64,000 bases of DNA, taken from NCBI RefSeq assembly GCF_000355675.1, contig NC_020888.1, positions 2,312,883-2,376,882 of the forward strand, given 5' to 3'. A model generated the notes under the pieces. The model did no database searches, was not told the origin of the DNA, and saw only the letters and a list, made by a program, of their open reading frames with translations. Of the stretch, positions 44,120-53,700 are shown one piece after another; the first letter of the stretch is position 1; every line of letters starts with the position of its first letter. A program made the position numbers and the translations under genes. The DNA comes from Thalassolituus oleivorans MIL-1. Lineage in GTDB: Bacteria; Pseudomonadota; Gammaproteobacteria; Pseudomonadales; Oceanobacteraceae.

Positions 44120-46390
44120 TTAAATCACCCCATCTAATAAATCGTCAGGGCCATAAACTCCCCATACAGAATCATAATACTTACTCATAAGTACCTTTAA
44201 CCCAGCACGTTGCTCTATTGCCCCGATTTTAACCAGTTCATGAGCTATTCGCTCAGGCAGGCTGACGGTATAGCGTTGTAGCTTTTTATAGATCCACTTT
44301 TCCAAGGGGTCTCTTTCCAATTGCTCAATCCAGGTTTCCACAGGGCATGTGCTCCCCTCTTTTGGCTGAAAAGGTACGATCACTGAAACCCCTTTATCAT
44401 CTATTAATCGAAACTTTTCAGCAGCACTACGGAACTGAATTGCCAGTTCATTTTTTTGAGTGACTTTAACTTTTAAAAATTCCGATAGTATCTTGTGCCT
44501 ATCTCTATCCGCCTTATTGTTTAGGGCTTTGAAATAACGAAGGAAGGAGCTTGGAGAGAGAGGGTCATCCAATAAACCTGCGCCTATCATCTCTAGGGTG
44601 GCACTTTCTCCATCCCTCAAAAACCCAGGCGGTGAAGGTTGCTCAGGCTTAAAAACAATCACTCTTCCTGATTCCAGTTTGCCTTCACGATTACAGCGCC
44701 CTGCCGATTGCGCGATGGAATCCAGCCCTGCTATCGCTCGATAAACCACGGGGAAGTCTACATCGACCCCCGCTTCAATAAGGCTCGTGCTCACCACACG
44801 TAACGGACGAGTATCGCCTGCCCTTCTGGTAGCCAAACGGTGTTTTATTTGTTGAATGACGTTCGTTCTGTGTTCAGCACACATATTGGCAGAAAGATGT
44901 AAATTGTTACCATCATTGGGTAATTGGCCATAAAGATCTTTGGCATTTTTTCGGGTGTTGACGATGGCCAACACAGAATCTTCTTGTGATAGCTGTTCAG
45001 CAACTTCAGGCCAGGGTGTTATGGGGGCATCATGCTTTGGTAATACCACCTCAACTCGTTTGAGTTGTTGCGCTAACTGGGTTGGGTCACTAACTATTTC
45101 CCGTATGTTATTTAATCCATTGAACGTGGTACGACCAAGGTAGTCCTGTGCTGCTGATAAATCCGGTTGTGTTGCTGTACAAAGCACCCAGGTCACGCCA
45201 AAGTGATCAGACATTTGCTGCATTACCTGAGTAATTGGCGCTTGGAACTCACGCGGTATTTGCTGGGCTTCATCCAGAATAATGATGCTATCCACCAGAT
45301 TATGCAGCTTGCGACAACGGCTGGTTCTTGAGGCAAATAAAGATTCAAATAGCTGGACATTAGTCGTTACGATTAGAGGGGCATCCCAGTTTTCAGTCGC
45401 CAACCTTGCTTTTGAGTTTTCTTCTCCAGGGTCAACATCTAGGCTGCTGTGATGTTCTAAGACAGATTCATCACCAAGAAACTGTCTAAAAACCTCAGCA
45501 TTTTGTTCAATAATACTGGTAAAAGGAATGGCATAAATAATCCGACGTTTATTAAACTTTTTCGCATGACGTAATGCGAATGACAAGCTGGAAAGAGTTT
45601 TTCCGCCTCCTGTCGGCACCGTCAGACTAAACAAGCCGGGCTTTAATACCGCCGCTTTATTACAAGCAGCCAATATTTCATTTCTTATTTTTATCAGAGG
45701 TGTATCTGGCGCATTTTCCCGTAGCTTTGATATTTCTTTATCAAAGCGAATAAGTAGATCATTTAAGTCAGGGTAACTTCCCCGCTGTTTGGTTTTCTCT
45801 GGAGCCATATAGGATTCTGTATCACGAAAGTCGGCATCCACTAAGCAGGAAAATAGAATACGAATCCAAAGTGGAAGCACATCCTTATTTTGAATAAATG
45901 ATGGAAATTGAGGCGCTGAAAACTGAAGAATATCGTCTGGAATTGCCTCTTGTAGCGCTTCCTGATATTCCTGCTCGCCATCCTTCAATCGATATTTGAG
46001 ACTGCCCCTGCCACCTTCCCAGTCTGGTAAGCCTGCATGATGACCTGCAATCATATAGGCAACAATATGTCCAACGATTGGCGGCAAAGAGCTCACAGCA
46101 TGAATAGCACCTGCCGTAGAATGGGGTGCGCGTTGGCTGTTCTCAATATGGGCGTTCTCTCTTTCAAAGCCGGATTGATAACGAATATAGTCTTGAAAGC
46201 GCTTTCTATATTTCCCTAGGTCATGCCACTGGCCTGTAAGTGACGCCCACTCTATTGAATTTTTAGGAGCAAACTGGCCAGCTAATTCAGCGGTTTTGAT
46301 CAAATGTTCTGCAAGATTATGAGGTACATCCCAATCACTAGAGTTCATTTTCTGCTTTACATGAGCGACGTAGTTGGTCAGCTTTTTCAT
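44120..46390 (-). CDS. cas3: Cas3 helicase-nuclease
   Basis: The 756-residue protein has an N-terminal HD nuclease domain with GQWHDLGKYRKRF (His56-Asp57) and IAGHHAGLPDW. The SF2 helicase follows, with Walker A VPTGGGKTLSS, DEAQ box IILDEAQQIP, and the C-terminal motif IEAGVDVDFPVVYR with QSAGRCNREGK. ATG 46390 is chosen over a longer frame because the HD domain alignment starts there. Cas3 degrades DNA marked by Cascade. It is separated from cas5 by 326 bp, unlike the tightly packed rest of the operon. Confidence 0.95.
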   Translation of the reverse strand: MKKLTNYVAHVKQKMNSSDWDVPHNLAEHLIKTAELAGQFAPKNSIEWASLTGQWHDLGKYRKRFQDYIRYQSGFERENAHIENSQRAPHSTAGAIHAVSSLPPIVGHIVAYMIAGHHAGLPDWEGGRGSLKYRLKDGEQEYQEALQEAIPDDILQFSAPQFPSFIQNKDVLPLWIRILFSCLVDADFRDTESYMAPEKTKQRGSYPDLNDLLIRFDKEISKLRENAPDTPLIKIRNEILAACNKAAVLKPGLFSLTVPTGGGKTLSSLSFALRHAKKFNKRRIIYAIPFTSIIEQNAEVFRQFLGDESVLEHHSSLDVDPGEENSKARLATENWDAPLIVTTNVQLFESLFASRTSRCRKLHNLVDSIIILDEAQQIPREFQAPITQVMQQMSDHFGVTWVLCTATQPDLSAAQDYLGRTTFNGLNNIREIVSDPTQLAQQLKRVEVVLPKHDAPITPWPEVAEQLSQEDSVLAIVNTRKNAKDLYGQLPNDGNNLHLSANMCAEHRTNVIQQIKHRLATRRAGDTRPLRVVSTSLIEAGVDVDFPVVYRAIAGLDSIAQSAGRCNREGKLESGRVIVFKPEQPSPPGFLRDGESATLEMIGAGLLDDPLSPSSFLRYFKALNNKADRDRHKILSEFLKVKVTQKNELAIQFRSAAEKFRLIDDKGVSVIVPFQPKEGSTCPVETWIEQLERDPLEKWIYKKLQRYTVSLPERIAHELVKIGAIEQRAGLKVLMSKYYDSVWGVYGPDDLLDGVI

Positions 46391-46485
46391 TACTTTTCCA
46401 GTTTTGTTTGCTGAGATTATTTCAGCGTTTCCTTTGTGACTCTGCAATCACTGTTCATAAAAACATGTCGGATTTTCAAGCAGGT

Positions 46486-47349
46486 TCAGGTTAGGTATTT
46501 TTCTATGTCGTTTTGGCATTCGGGGGTGAGCATTATTTGCTGTGCTTCTGCTTTTTCTCGCAGTCGATCAAGGCCTAGATACTTCAGTGTATAAATCAAT
46601 AATGCCGCGCGTACTGTGTATTGGCATTGGTAGCGCCCTTCGGCGTTTTGGTTCATGCAGTAGTCGTAGGCGACGATGTCTTTCTTTGATTGAATAAGCC
46701 GAATGTCGGGTTCTATGGTTAAGGTTACCCAAGTATTCCAGCGCTCATCGTCTTGTTCGCCGTATTCTGCGGGGCCTTCGTCGTCATATACATCGGTAAT
46801 GCGCGACAAGACAAAATCGCGGAAATCCTGGTTTTTTTCGCATCTGGCACGCACATGAAAGCGTGCTCCGTCGTGTATTAGATTATGAGGGCTAATAATA
46901 CGCCCTTCATACTCAGGGCTATTCATCGAAAGATAAGCGATATCTAACTTGCGCTTATTTTGAATGGCGTTAAGAATTGGGCGTACGATTTCAGGTCGGG
47001 GGGCCCGTCCAAATTGACGCATTGGGAAGGTATCTTTCAATGTCCAACCTGTCTGTTCATCAGGTAGGTCCGCTTGAAAAAATCCGTAGATGTACTCTTC
47101 TAACGTGCCAGTGGTTAACTGTGGGGTAAACTTTTCTGTTGTTAGGTGTGCTTTCGCGCTGGCATCGTAGGTTAGATTGCTTGGGCAGGTGTCGTTGTAA
47201 CGATTTATGAGCTTGCCACCCAACTCACGTCCTATATTAAAACTTTCGGCTATGTGTTTGGCGTTGATCCGCCCTTCCCATTGCGCGCGCAGCTCTATGT
47301 ATCTGAGTATTTGTTGATGTTGGTACGATAACGACTCGCGAACTTCCAT
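46486..47349 (-). CDS. WYL-domain transcriptional regulator (CapW/BrxR-like)
   Basis: The 287-residue protein has an N-terminal winged helix (SYQHQQILRYIELRAQWEGR, INAKHIAESFNIG), a central WYL-type domain with RKLDIAYLSMNSPEYEGRI and SPHNLIHDGARFHVRARCE, and a C-terminal WCX-like region. This order matches the CapW/BrxR family of defence-locus repressors. ATG 47349 has AAGGAG about 10 nt upstream; the longer frame would use GTG. It lies 95 bp upstream of cas3 in the same orientation and probably controls the cas operon, and perhaps senses nucleic-acid ligands during infection. Confidence 0.8.
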   Translation of the reverse strand: MEVRESLSYQHQQILRYIELRAQWEGRINAKHIAESFNIGRELGGKLINRYNDTCPSNLTYDASAKAHLTTEKFTPQLTTGTLEEYIYGFFQADLPDEQTGWTLKDTFPMRQFGRAPRPEIVRPILNAIQNKRKLDIAYLSMNSPEYEGRIISPHNLIHDGARFHVRARCEKNQDFRDFVLSRITDVYDDEGPAEYGEQDDERWNTWVTLTIEPDIRLIQSKKDIVAYDYCMNQNAEGRYQCQYTVRAALLIYTLKYLGLDRLREKAEAQQIMLTPECQNDIEKYLT

Positions 47350-47780
47350 TGTATATGTGCTCCTTGGTGATTCCTCGGTCACCTTAAGAGCATTTCAGTA
47401 TGGTGTAAATGTCTTTGGCCGCCTAGGGAGCGGATGCTATGGTGACAACACTTTTGAGGAATGAACTTATGGTTCGTAACGTTAGTAAAACCAAACGGAA
47501 GATTACTCGGAATCGTCTTATTCGATCTGTTGCTAGCTCTAGTGCCATTGAAACGGGTTATATACGGATATTATCGAGAAACGCCTGAAAGACGGTGTTC
47601 GTAAGTTTCCTAACCTGACATTGGCTAGCTAAGTCGCTGTATGTGTAAATTGCTTCAAGCAATTCGGTCTCGGCAGCATCAATGTCTTCAGATTTGGTAA
47701 TACCCACATCCCTTCGGATTGACCCTCGCAGTCTGGGCCTATACCATTCTCGCCACTTAGAGCTTATTCAAGGATTGAAA
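47350..47780. other. Intergenic region between WYL regulator and LysM effector
   Basis: This 431-bp gap separates the CRISPR locus from the effector locus. It contains the small frameshifted ORF at 47469-47632. The rest shows no gene I can support. It must contain the promoters of both divergent neighbours, but I could not identify convincing hexamers. Confidence 0.5.
47469..47632 (+). pseudogene. Small basic ORF, apparently frameshifted
   Basis: ATG 47469, with GAGGA 8 nt upstream, starts MVRNVSKTKRKITRNRLIRS and stops after 39 residues. A second frame continues at once with TDIIEKRLKDGVRKFPNLTLAS up to 47632, which reads like the natural C-terminal continuation of a small DNA- or RNA-binding protein. 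A one-base shift near 47570 would join them. I do not recognise the family. Confidence 0.35.
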
Positions 47781-48836
47781 ATGACTGTACTTATCCCTTT
47801 GCTGGATCGAGATATACAGCTACATCAAGTACAAGCAGGCGAAACGCTATCAAAAATCATCGTTCGTTATCACGGAAATCTGCAGGCAGACGTTTTGCAA
47901 AGCCTTATCTCTGAAACGATGGCTGCTAACCCCCAAATTAAGAATCCTGATCTTATTTACTCAGGCCAATTGTTACAGATTCCTATCCCTGCCAGCTACG
48001 TCTCGACGGAAGTTTGGAACTACAAGCCGCCGATACTGAAAGATCTGCAACCAGACTACCTTGGCCCGGTTTGCAGAGACTGGAATAAAGCAACTCCGCA
48101 AGAGCGTTCTATGATGCCAAGCTTGATTGACGTATCACTGGCAACTGCTTCAGCAATGGCTGGCGGAGCCGACGCTTTGCTGAATAGCAATAAATCACTA
48201 ATCAGTAAAATCGCTGTTAGTTATGAGCAATACAAACAAGGTGCTATCAGCAAAAATCAGTACGACTATATTCGTAAGCAGTCGATCGACAAGCTCAGTG
48301 AAAATATGAAGAGCACAACGCGTCTGTTTACCGGCGATAAATCGGTGAAGGAAGTTTTGCGTATTTCCCGTACCAAAGGCACGGTTCCAACCGCCAATAT
48401 CAAATATGCTGCTAGTAAAATTGGTGATTATGGAAAAGCCGCGGCAAAAGGCGGATTGGTGCTGAGCGCTATAAGCTTAGCGGATAGCTGCAAAACAATC
48501 GCGACGACAAATAGCATCAAAGATAGAAGTATTGTTCTAGTTGAAGGCCTTAGCAGCACCATTAGTGGAATTGCGGCAGGAACCGCTGTCTCTCTTATAC
48601 TCGCACTAACACCCGTAGGCTGGGTAGCAGCAATCGCTATAGGAATAGCCATTGCTTTAGGAGCTTACGCAACAGGAAAAATCGCTGGCTCCGTATATCA
48701 GTATATGGGAGAGGGAAATATTGCTGATACTACCGGTATAACTAATGTTTGCCGAAACATATTTGAACATGCTTCGAAAACCGGCATAGACACTAATAAG
48801 TTACTAATATCAAACAATCTTAGTTCGGTACTTTAG
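47781..48836 (+). CDS. LysM-domain effector with pore-forming-like hydrophobic hairpin
   Basis: The 351-residue protein has an N-terminal LysM domain (about 14-66; QVQAGETLSKIIVRYHG and IYSGQLLQIPIP). A helical middle follows, and the C-terminal region has a long alanine/glycine-rich hydrophobic hairpin (about 255-305; GIAAGTAVSLILALTPVGWV and AAIAIGIAIALGAYATGKIA). ATG 47781 is chosen because AAGGAT lies 7 nt upstream. The hairpin resembles membrane-inserting segments of colicin-type and contact-dependent toxins. The following three paralogous membrane proteins look like immunity proteins. It is therefore a likely antibacterial pore-forming effector exported by a system elsewhere. No VgrG, PAAR or Hcp genes are present here. 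Confidence 0.65.
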   Translation: MTVLIPLLDRDIQLHQVQAGETLSKIIVRYHGNLQADVLQSLISETMAANPQIKNPDLIYSGQLLQIPIPASYVSTEVWNYKPPILKDLQPDYLGPVCRDWNKATPQERSMMPSLIDVSLATASAMAGGADALLNSNKSLISKIAVSYEQYKQGAISKNQYDYIRKQSIDKLSENMKSTTRLFTGDKSVKEVLRISRTKGTVPTANIKYAASKIGDYGKAAAKGGLVLSAISLADSCKTIATTNSIKDRSIVLVEGLSSTISGIAAGTAVSLILALTPVGWVAAIAIGIAIALGAYATGKIAGSVYQYMGEGNIADTTGITNVCRNIFEHASKTGIDTNKLLISNNLSSVL

Positions 48837-48837
48837 A

Positions 48838-49227
48838 ATGGATACTATACTCTTCAATATCATGATGACCCTGATGTTTATACTTTTATTTTCAGGCATA
48901 GCCACTTGGGGAGGCGTTTTTCTTCTGTGCAATAGCTTTTCAAAAAAATATGACTCAACACTGCTAAGAAGCCCATACTTTACTCCGGAAGAGCAAGTAA
49001 ACTACAAGGAATTCCCATTAAACTTGCACAAAACAGTAATATATATGAGTTACTTTTCTTACTCATTTATGTCAAAAAAACGATTCAAGAACAAACCCGC
49101 ACCTAAAATCGATGCGCTTACAAAAATTTCGTCATACTCTATAATTACTCTAGCACTTATTACAGTCTTCGGATTTCTGATATTTCTTTCCGTTGCAATC
49201 TACCTATACCTTAAGATTCCGGTTTAG
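48838..49227 (+). CDS. Small membrane protein, probable immunity protein copy 1
   Basis: The 129-residue protein has two membrane helices (about 8-30 and 97-125). A conserved middle contains SKKYDSTLL, YFTPEEQVNYKEFPLNLHKT and a KKRFKNKPAPKID segment. It starts 1 bp after the effector stop. Paralogs follow at 49239 and 49677. Small two-helix membrane proteins next to a pore-forming effector are typical of immunity against pore formation in the inner membrane. I know no named family. Confidence 0.65.
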   Translation: MDTILFNIMMTLMFILLFSGIATWGGVFLLCNSFSKKYDSTLLRSPYFTPEEQVNYKEFPLNLHKTVIYMSYFSYSFMSKKRFKNKPAPKIDALTKISSYSIITLALITVFGFLIFLSVAIYLYLKIPV

Positions 49228-49238
49228 GATTAACACCA

Positions 49239-49622
49239 ATGGATAAAATTGTTTTCGATCTAACAATTGTTTTAATGTTCGTATTATTACTAGCAGGCAT
49301 ATTCGCCTGGACTGGGACGGTACTAATATCAAAATATCTAAGCAAAAAATATGACCCCGTACTGTTTAAAAAACCTTACTTCACCGAAGATGAACAGTTA
49401 AATTATCGTGAATTCCCGCTCGCCCTACACAAAACGATAATCTATCTTTCATATTTTACTTATCCATTTTTAGCAAAGAAACGATTCAAGAACGTTCCGG
49501 CACCGAAACTAGAAATAATACCAAAAATTTCCGCCTACATAATCATGACTGTTGGCATAGCAACTATTCCCTTAACAATCCTGTTATTAATCATGGTTGC
49601 GTACGTATATAGTCGATTGTAA
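49239..49622 (+). CDS. Small membrane protein, probable immunity protein copy 2
   Basis: The 127-residue paralog of the preceding gene keeps SKKYDPVLFKKPYFTEDEQL and NYREFPLALHKTIIYLSYF, the KKRFKNVPAPKLE segment, and both terminal membrane helices (about 8-30; 98-125). It starts 11 bp after copy 1. Divergence is spread along the protein, so the duplication is not recent; it may protect against a variant toxin. Confidence 0.65.
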   Translation: MDKIVFDLTIVLMFVLLLAGIFAWTGTVLISKYLSKKYDPVLFKKPYFTEDEQLNYREFPLALHKTIIYLSYFTYPFLAKKRFKNVPAPKLEIIPKISAYIIMTVGIATIPLTILLLIMVAYVYSRL

Positions 49623-49676
49623 AAACTGGAGGAAATAAGATGACAATATCAAACGATCCTCTAATTATTTTTTAAT

Positions 49677-50084
49677 ATGGATGAAATTATTTTTGATCTA
49701 ATGATGATATTAATGTTCATACTGTTCTTTTCAGGAATATTTATCTGGGCAGGAATAGCATCATTGGCCGGGCATTTCGGTAGAAAATATGATCATATAT
49801 TATTAAAAAGTCCGAATTTTACGCCTGAAGAAAAAGTAAACTATCTAGAGTTTCCGCTACATCTTCATAAAACGATTATTTACATGACGAATTTCACCTA
49901 CCCTAGCATTGCAAAACGACGATTTAAAGATATTCCCGCCCCAAAGATAGAATTACTGGCTAAAAATTATATCCCATATAATTATGACAGTCGCACTAGT
50001 ATCAATATCCTTATTGATACTATTTTTAATAATCTCCATATACCTATACAACCAAATATAAAACCAAGGAAGAAAAGATCATGA
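49677..50084 (+). CDS. Small membrane protein, probable immunity protein copy 3 with C-terminal frameshift
   Basis: The first 95 residues match copies 1 and 2 (FGRKYDHILLKSPNFTPEEK, NYLEFPLHLHKTIIYM, KRRFKDIPAPKIELL). At an A5 run (49962-49966) the frame changes. The present frame ends in a hydrophilic tail NYIPYNYDSRTS... that lacks the second helix. Removing one A restores KIISHIIMTVALVSISLLIL and a normal helix ending at 50061. The third copy therefore appears inactivated or phase variable. Its present frame overlaps the start of the next gene. Confidence 0.6.
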   Translation: MDEIIFDLMMILMFILFFSGIFIWAGIASLAGHFGRKYDHILLKSPNFTPEEKVNYLEFPLHLHKTIIYMTNFTYPSIAKRRFKDIPAPKIELLAKNYIPYNYDSRTSINILIDTIFNNLHIPIQPNIKPRKKRS

Positions 50085-50479
50085 TCACATCGAAAATAAC
50101 AAGCTTCTCTTTTGGCGAAATTGAAAAAAAGATAAATAAAGAACTCGTTAAAGTTGAATTTAATGAAAAGGACGTCAAAGGTAAATTTTCGTTAGTATTT
50201 TACGAATATAGCTACGACGGATATAACAACCCTTCAGTCACCATTAGAGCTAGAGCAAATCAAGGAAGCGACAGAGCTTATTTTGCTGATATAACGGTCG
50301 AAGTACTACAGAAAACAATTGAAGCTATTGTCGAAGAGCGTTGCGGGAAAGGAAGCTACGTAACGAAGATAAGCAATGTGAGCTATGAAAACTCAATTTT
50401 AAACGATCGACCGAACTATTTGCAATTTATGGCTGTGATTGCAGCCAAACAAGATCCAAGTACAAAATTGAGTTGGTAG
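50081..50479 (+). CDS. Hypothetical protein downstream of immunity array
   Basis: The 132-residue soluble protein contains SLVFYEYSYDGYNNPSVTIR and VEVLQKTIEAIVEERCGKGS. I do not recognise a family. Its ATG lies 19 bp after the restored stop of immunity copy 3 and overlaps the frameshifted reading frame by 4 nt. By position it may be another immunity or accessory factor of the effector locus. Confidence 0.55.
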   Translation: MITSKITSFSFGEIEKKINKELVKVEFNEKDVKGKFSLVFYEYSYDGYNNPSVTIRARANQGSDRAYFADITVEVLQKTIEAIVEERCGKGSYVTKISNVSYENSILNDRPNYLQFMAVIAAKQDPSTKLSW

Positions 50480-50670
50480 CTCGTGATCGTGCTTCCAACG
50501 TCAAACGTAGAGATGACTGAAATAGACGAAATCAAAGGTTGCAGGAATATCAGTGTTTTGAGTACATGTGACATAACCAAATTCTCTAAACCTAAGAGGC
50601 TGTCTCGCATAAGATACGCTCTTACAATAAACACGCCATTAACGTAATTATTGCGTTGCCCATAAACCCA

Positions 50671-50705
50671 AAAGCCCCTGCGAATTGCTTCTGCAGGGGC
50701 TTTTT
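50671..50705. terminator. Bidirectional intrinsic terminator
   Basis: AAAGCCCCTGC and GCAGGGGCTTT form an 11-bp stem with an 11-nt loop, with T-runs in both directions. It lies between the end of the effector locus (plus strand) and the end of the cytochrome gene (minus strand) and can serve both. Confidence 0.85.
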
Positions 50706-50723
50706 ATTATTGCGGTTTATTTT

Positions 50724-53700
50724 TTATCCAATTAACCATTTCCAAAAGTTTTTCCACCAGCTATTGGTTACTGGGTAGCTGTCGGCGTTGGCGGGGTCGG
50801 TGTTGGCGGCGAGTTCGATGGCGTCGAAGTAGCCGTCTAGATCGCGGTCGAGTGCTACGCGTAGGCCGTCACCCGGTGGTACGCAGGTGAAGGTTACTTG
50901 TGGTGCTAGGGCAAGTAATGCACTGCGGCTGTAGCTGTTAAGGTCGCTGGCGATGTATTGGCTGCTAGCAGGGTCGTATAACAGGCCAAGGTCATCTGCG
51001 CGGGCGACTAGGTCACATTCTTTGCGCGGTTCAGTAACAGCCGCGCGTTCTTCCATCATAAATAAACGGTCGAGTTCGCTGCCGCTGGTGTTGGCGCTTA
51101 GGGTAATTTGTTGGCCCATAATGGGTGCCATATTGTTAGGGAATACCATCACAAAATCTTCGACCGATCTGAGTTCTTCACGCCCTACCGGCTCGCCGGT
51201 TTCTGGGTTGGTTTCGCTAAAGTAATCGCTGTTGGTAATCGCGAGGTAGGCGTATTTTAAGAAGCCTTCTTGGTTATAGGCGGCTAAATCCGATGGCCAG
51301 GTGCCGGGTTCCACGTAAGGTTGAAATCCACCCGGATTCACTAGGTTTAACGTGATTGGGCCGTAATCAATAAAGGCGCCGTTTTGTAAGAAGGTGGCCA
51401 CTTCGCCGACGGAGCCGTCTTTGGTGTAACCAAATCCACGGATTTGATCGCCGGTTTCTTTTGGGTCGGTAAATGGAAAGAAGAAGTGTGGCATGTCGTA
51501 GGTTTTGCCTTCCCATTCCATTTTTACGCTGGTGTCGTGCAGGGTAAACATGCCAACGCGTTGATACACGTTGCGTAGGTGTGGAACCTTGAGCATTTCA
51601 GGTTCAAATACGAAGGCATAACGGCCGTCAGAACCGAAAAATCCGGGATGCTCTACGCCATATTCTTCGTTACCTTTTAGGTCGGTAATATGGCAGCCGC
51701 TGCAGTTGCGGGTAATGTCGGTTAGGCGGTCGCCGTCTGGGCCGCCAAAGAATATTTCTTTACCTTTGGCTTGGCGCTCGGTTAATGAGTTGTCTAAATG
51801 ACGATGCGGGTTGGGCGCTAATGTATTTTGCAAAGCAAAGTCGGTAAATACGCCGATTTCTTCGTCGGTTAGTTTGGCGTCGCGACCAAGCAGGCCGGGA
51901 AATGCAACGTTAAATCCGGCAAACGCTACACGCTCGTCGAACATGCCATCGTTAGGCTGTTTACCGGCATACCAAGCTTCGCCACCCGTGCGATCTCCAC
52001 GCCAATGCATTGGGCCGTGGTTGTCCATGCCTGCCATGGTTTGGGTCAGCATTGGGCCTTTGAGAGAGTTAAAATGGAACGACTCTTCTTTGGCACAAGG
52101 CAATAAATTAAATGGAATAATGGCGCAGGTTTCAATCGCATTAACGGTTGAGTTGGTGGGCAATAAAATGGCGATGCCAGTACGGGATAACCAGCTTCCC
52201 GGCACATCACGAGTCACCGCCGTTGGGTCGCCAAGATCCCAGGCAATATGGTCGATATCACCGTCTACGTGGCAACCGGCACAGGCCGAATCGCCATGGC
52301 TACTGGTATTAAAGGCGTCGTATAAAAACGCACGACCTTGAGCAATATTTTCGGGTTCTGGCGAATGCATGGCGATGGTTTGTACTTCACTATTATTATT
52401 AAGGTCAATCACGGCGATGCCATTATTAAATTGTGTGCGCACGTATAATTTATTACGTGCTTCGTCCAGTACTACGCCAGATGGGCCGCCATTGGCTAAT
52501 TGAATTTGGCTAGATTCTGCTGGAATAAAGCTATCGGTTTCTAATGCATTGGTGTCGAAAACACCTATTTTTGCCGAGCCTAATGCCGCCACATACAAGC
52601 GCTCGCCATCGCTACTGATTGCCATTTGGCGCGGTAATGCCAAGCTTTTACGTGCTTCCGAATTGCCGGTTGGTGCGCAGCAATGACTATAGTCAATATG
52701 TTTATTTAAATGACGCGGTGTCGCTGCGCCGTCGTCAATAACGGTAATTCGGCTACGGACAAAATCGCCTCGGTTGGTTGTGTTGTATTCGGGATCAAGC
52801 CCCGGCCCTTCAAAGCGTTTATGGTTATTGGCTTCGGTATTGGCGACATACAGTTTGCCGCTGATCGGGTTAACCACCATGTTAAATAAGGTCGTTCCCA
52901 CACCCGATACCGGTGCGCCATCGCCATTGACGGCAACGGGGGTTGATGGTGTTGCGTCGATGGTAAAGACGTCGTAATCGGGTAGATTAAAATTAATTTG
53001 TTCGCTTACGTCGCGACCGACGGAGTCGATCCATTTGCCGTCGATCAATTTAATGATTTTACTTTTATGCGGCTGGGCATCACCGTGGATATTTTCTTCG
53101 GGGTAGTCGTCGGTGGCACCTTCGTGGATGGTGGTGGTCTGGTTACCGGAATTAAATGTCGCAACGTACACTTTGCTACCGTCTGGCGTAGTGGCTAATG
53201 CACGAGGTGTGTCAGCAAAAAAGGTTAAAATTTCCAGTGGCGATGTTTGGGTGCCATTACCCGGATTATTGCTATCAAATACCCAGACGTCAGCACGCCC
53301 AACAGAAGGGGTAAAGGTTTGTGGGTCAATCGGGCTATTTTGGCCGCGATGCGCGGTGGTAATAAAGGCGCGATCACGATTTGGGCCGGCAAAAACAATA
53401 TCTCGTGGTTCATCGCCCACCAGCAAAGTTCGCTCTACTCGCTGGGCATCAGGATCGACAACGCTGATGCTGTCGGATAGAAAGTTAACCACCCATAAAT
53501 CACCATCGGGGGCTTGGGCAATAGCGACTGGGCGCATCCCCACGGCAACCGAGCCGCTCGGTGTTAAACCGCTGGTTGTAATGTCATAAATTTCGACGCG
53601 GTCATCGGGAGTATTGAGCACGTATAGGTGTTGACCATTCGCGCTCATGGTCATTGGCCTAACAGGCACGGTTTCGAATAAGGTGTAGTTGGCTTTGCTA

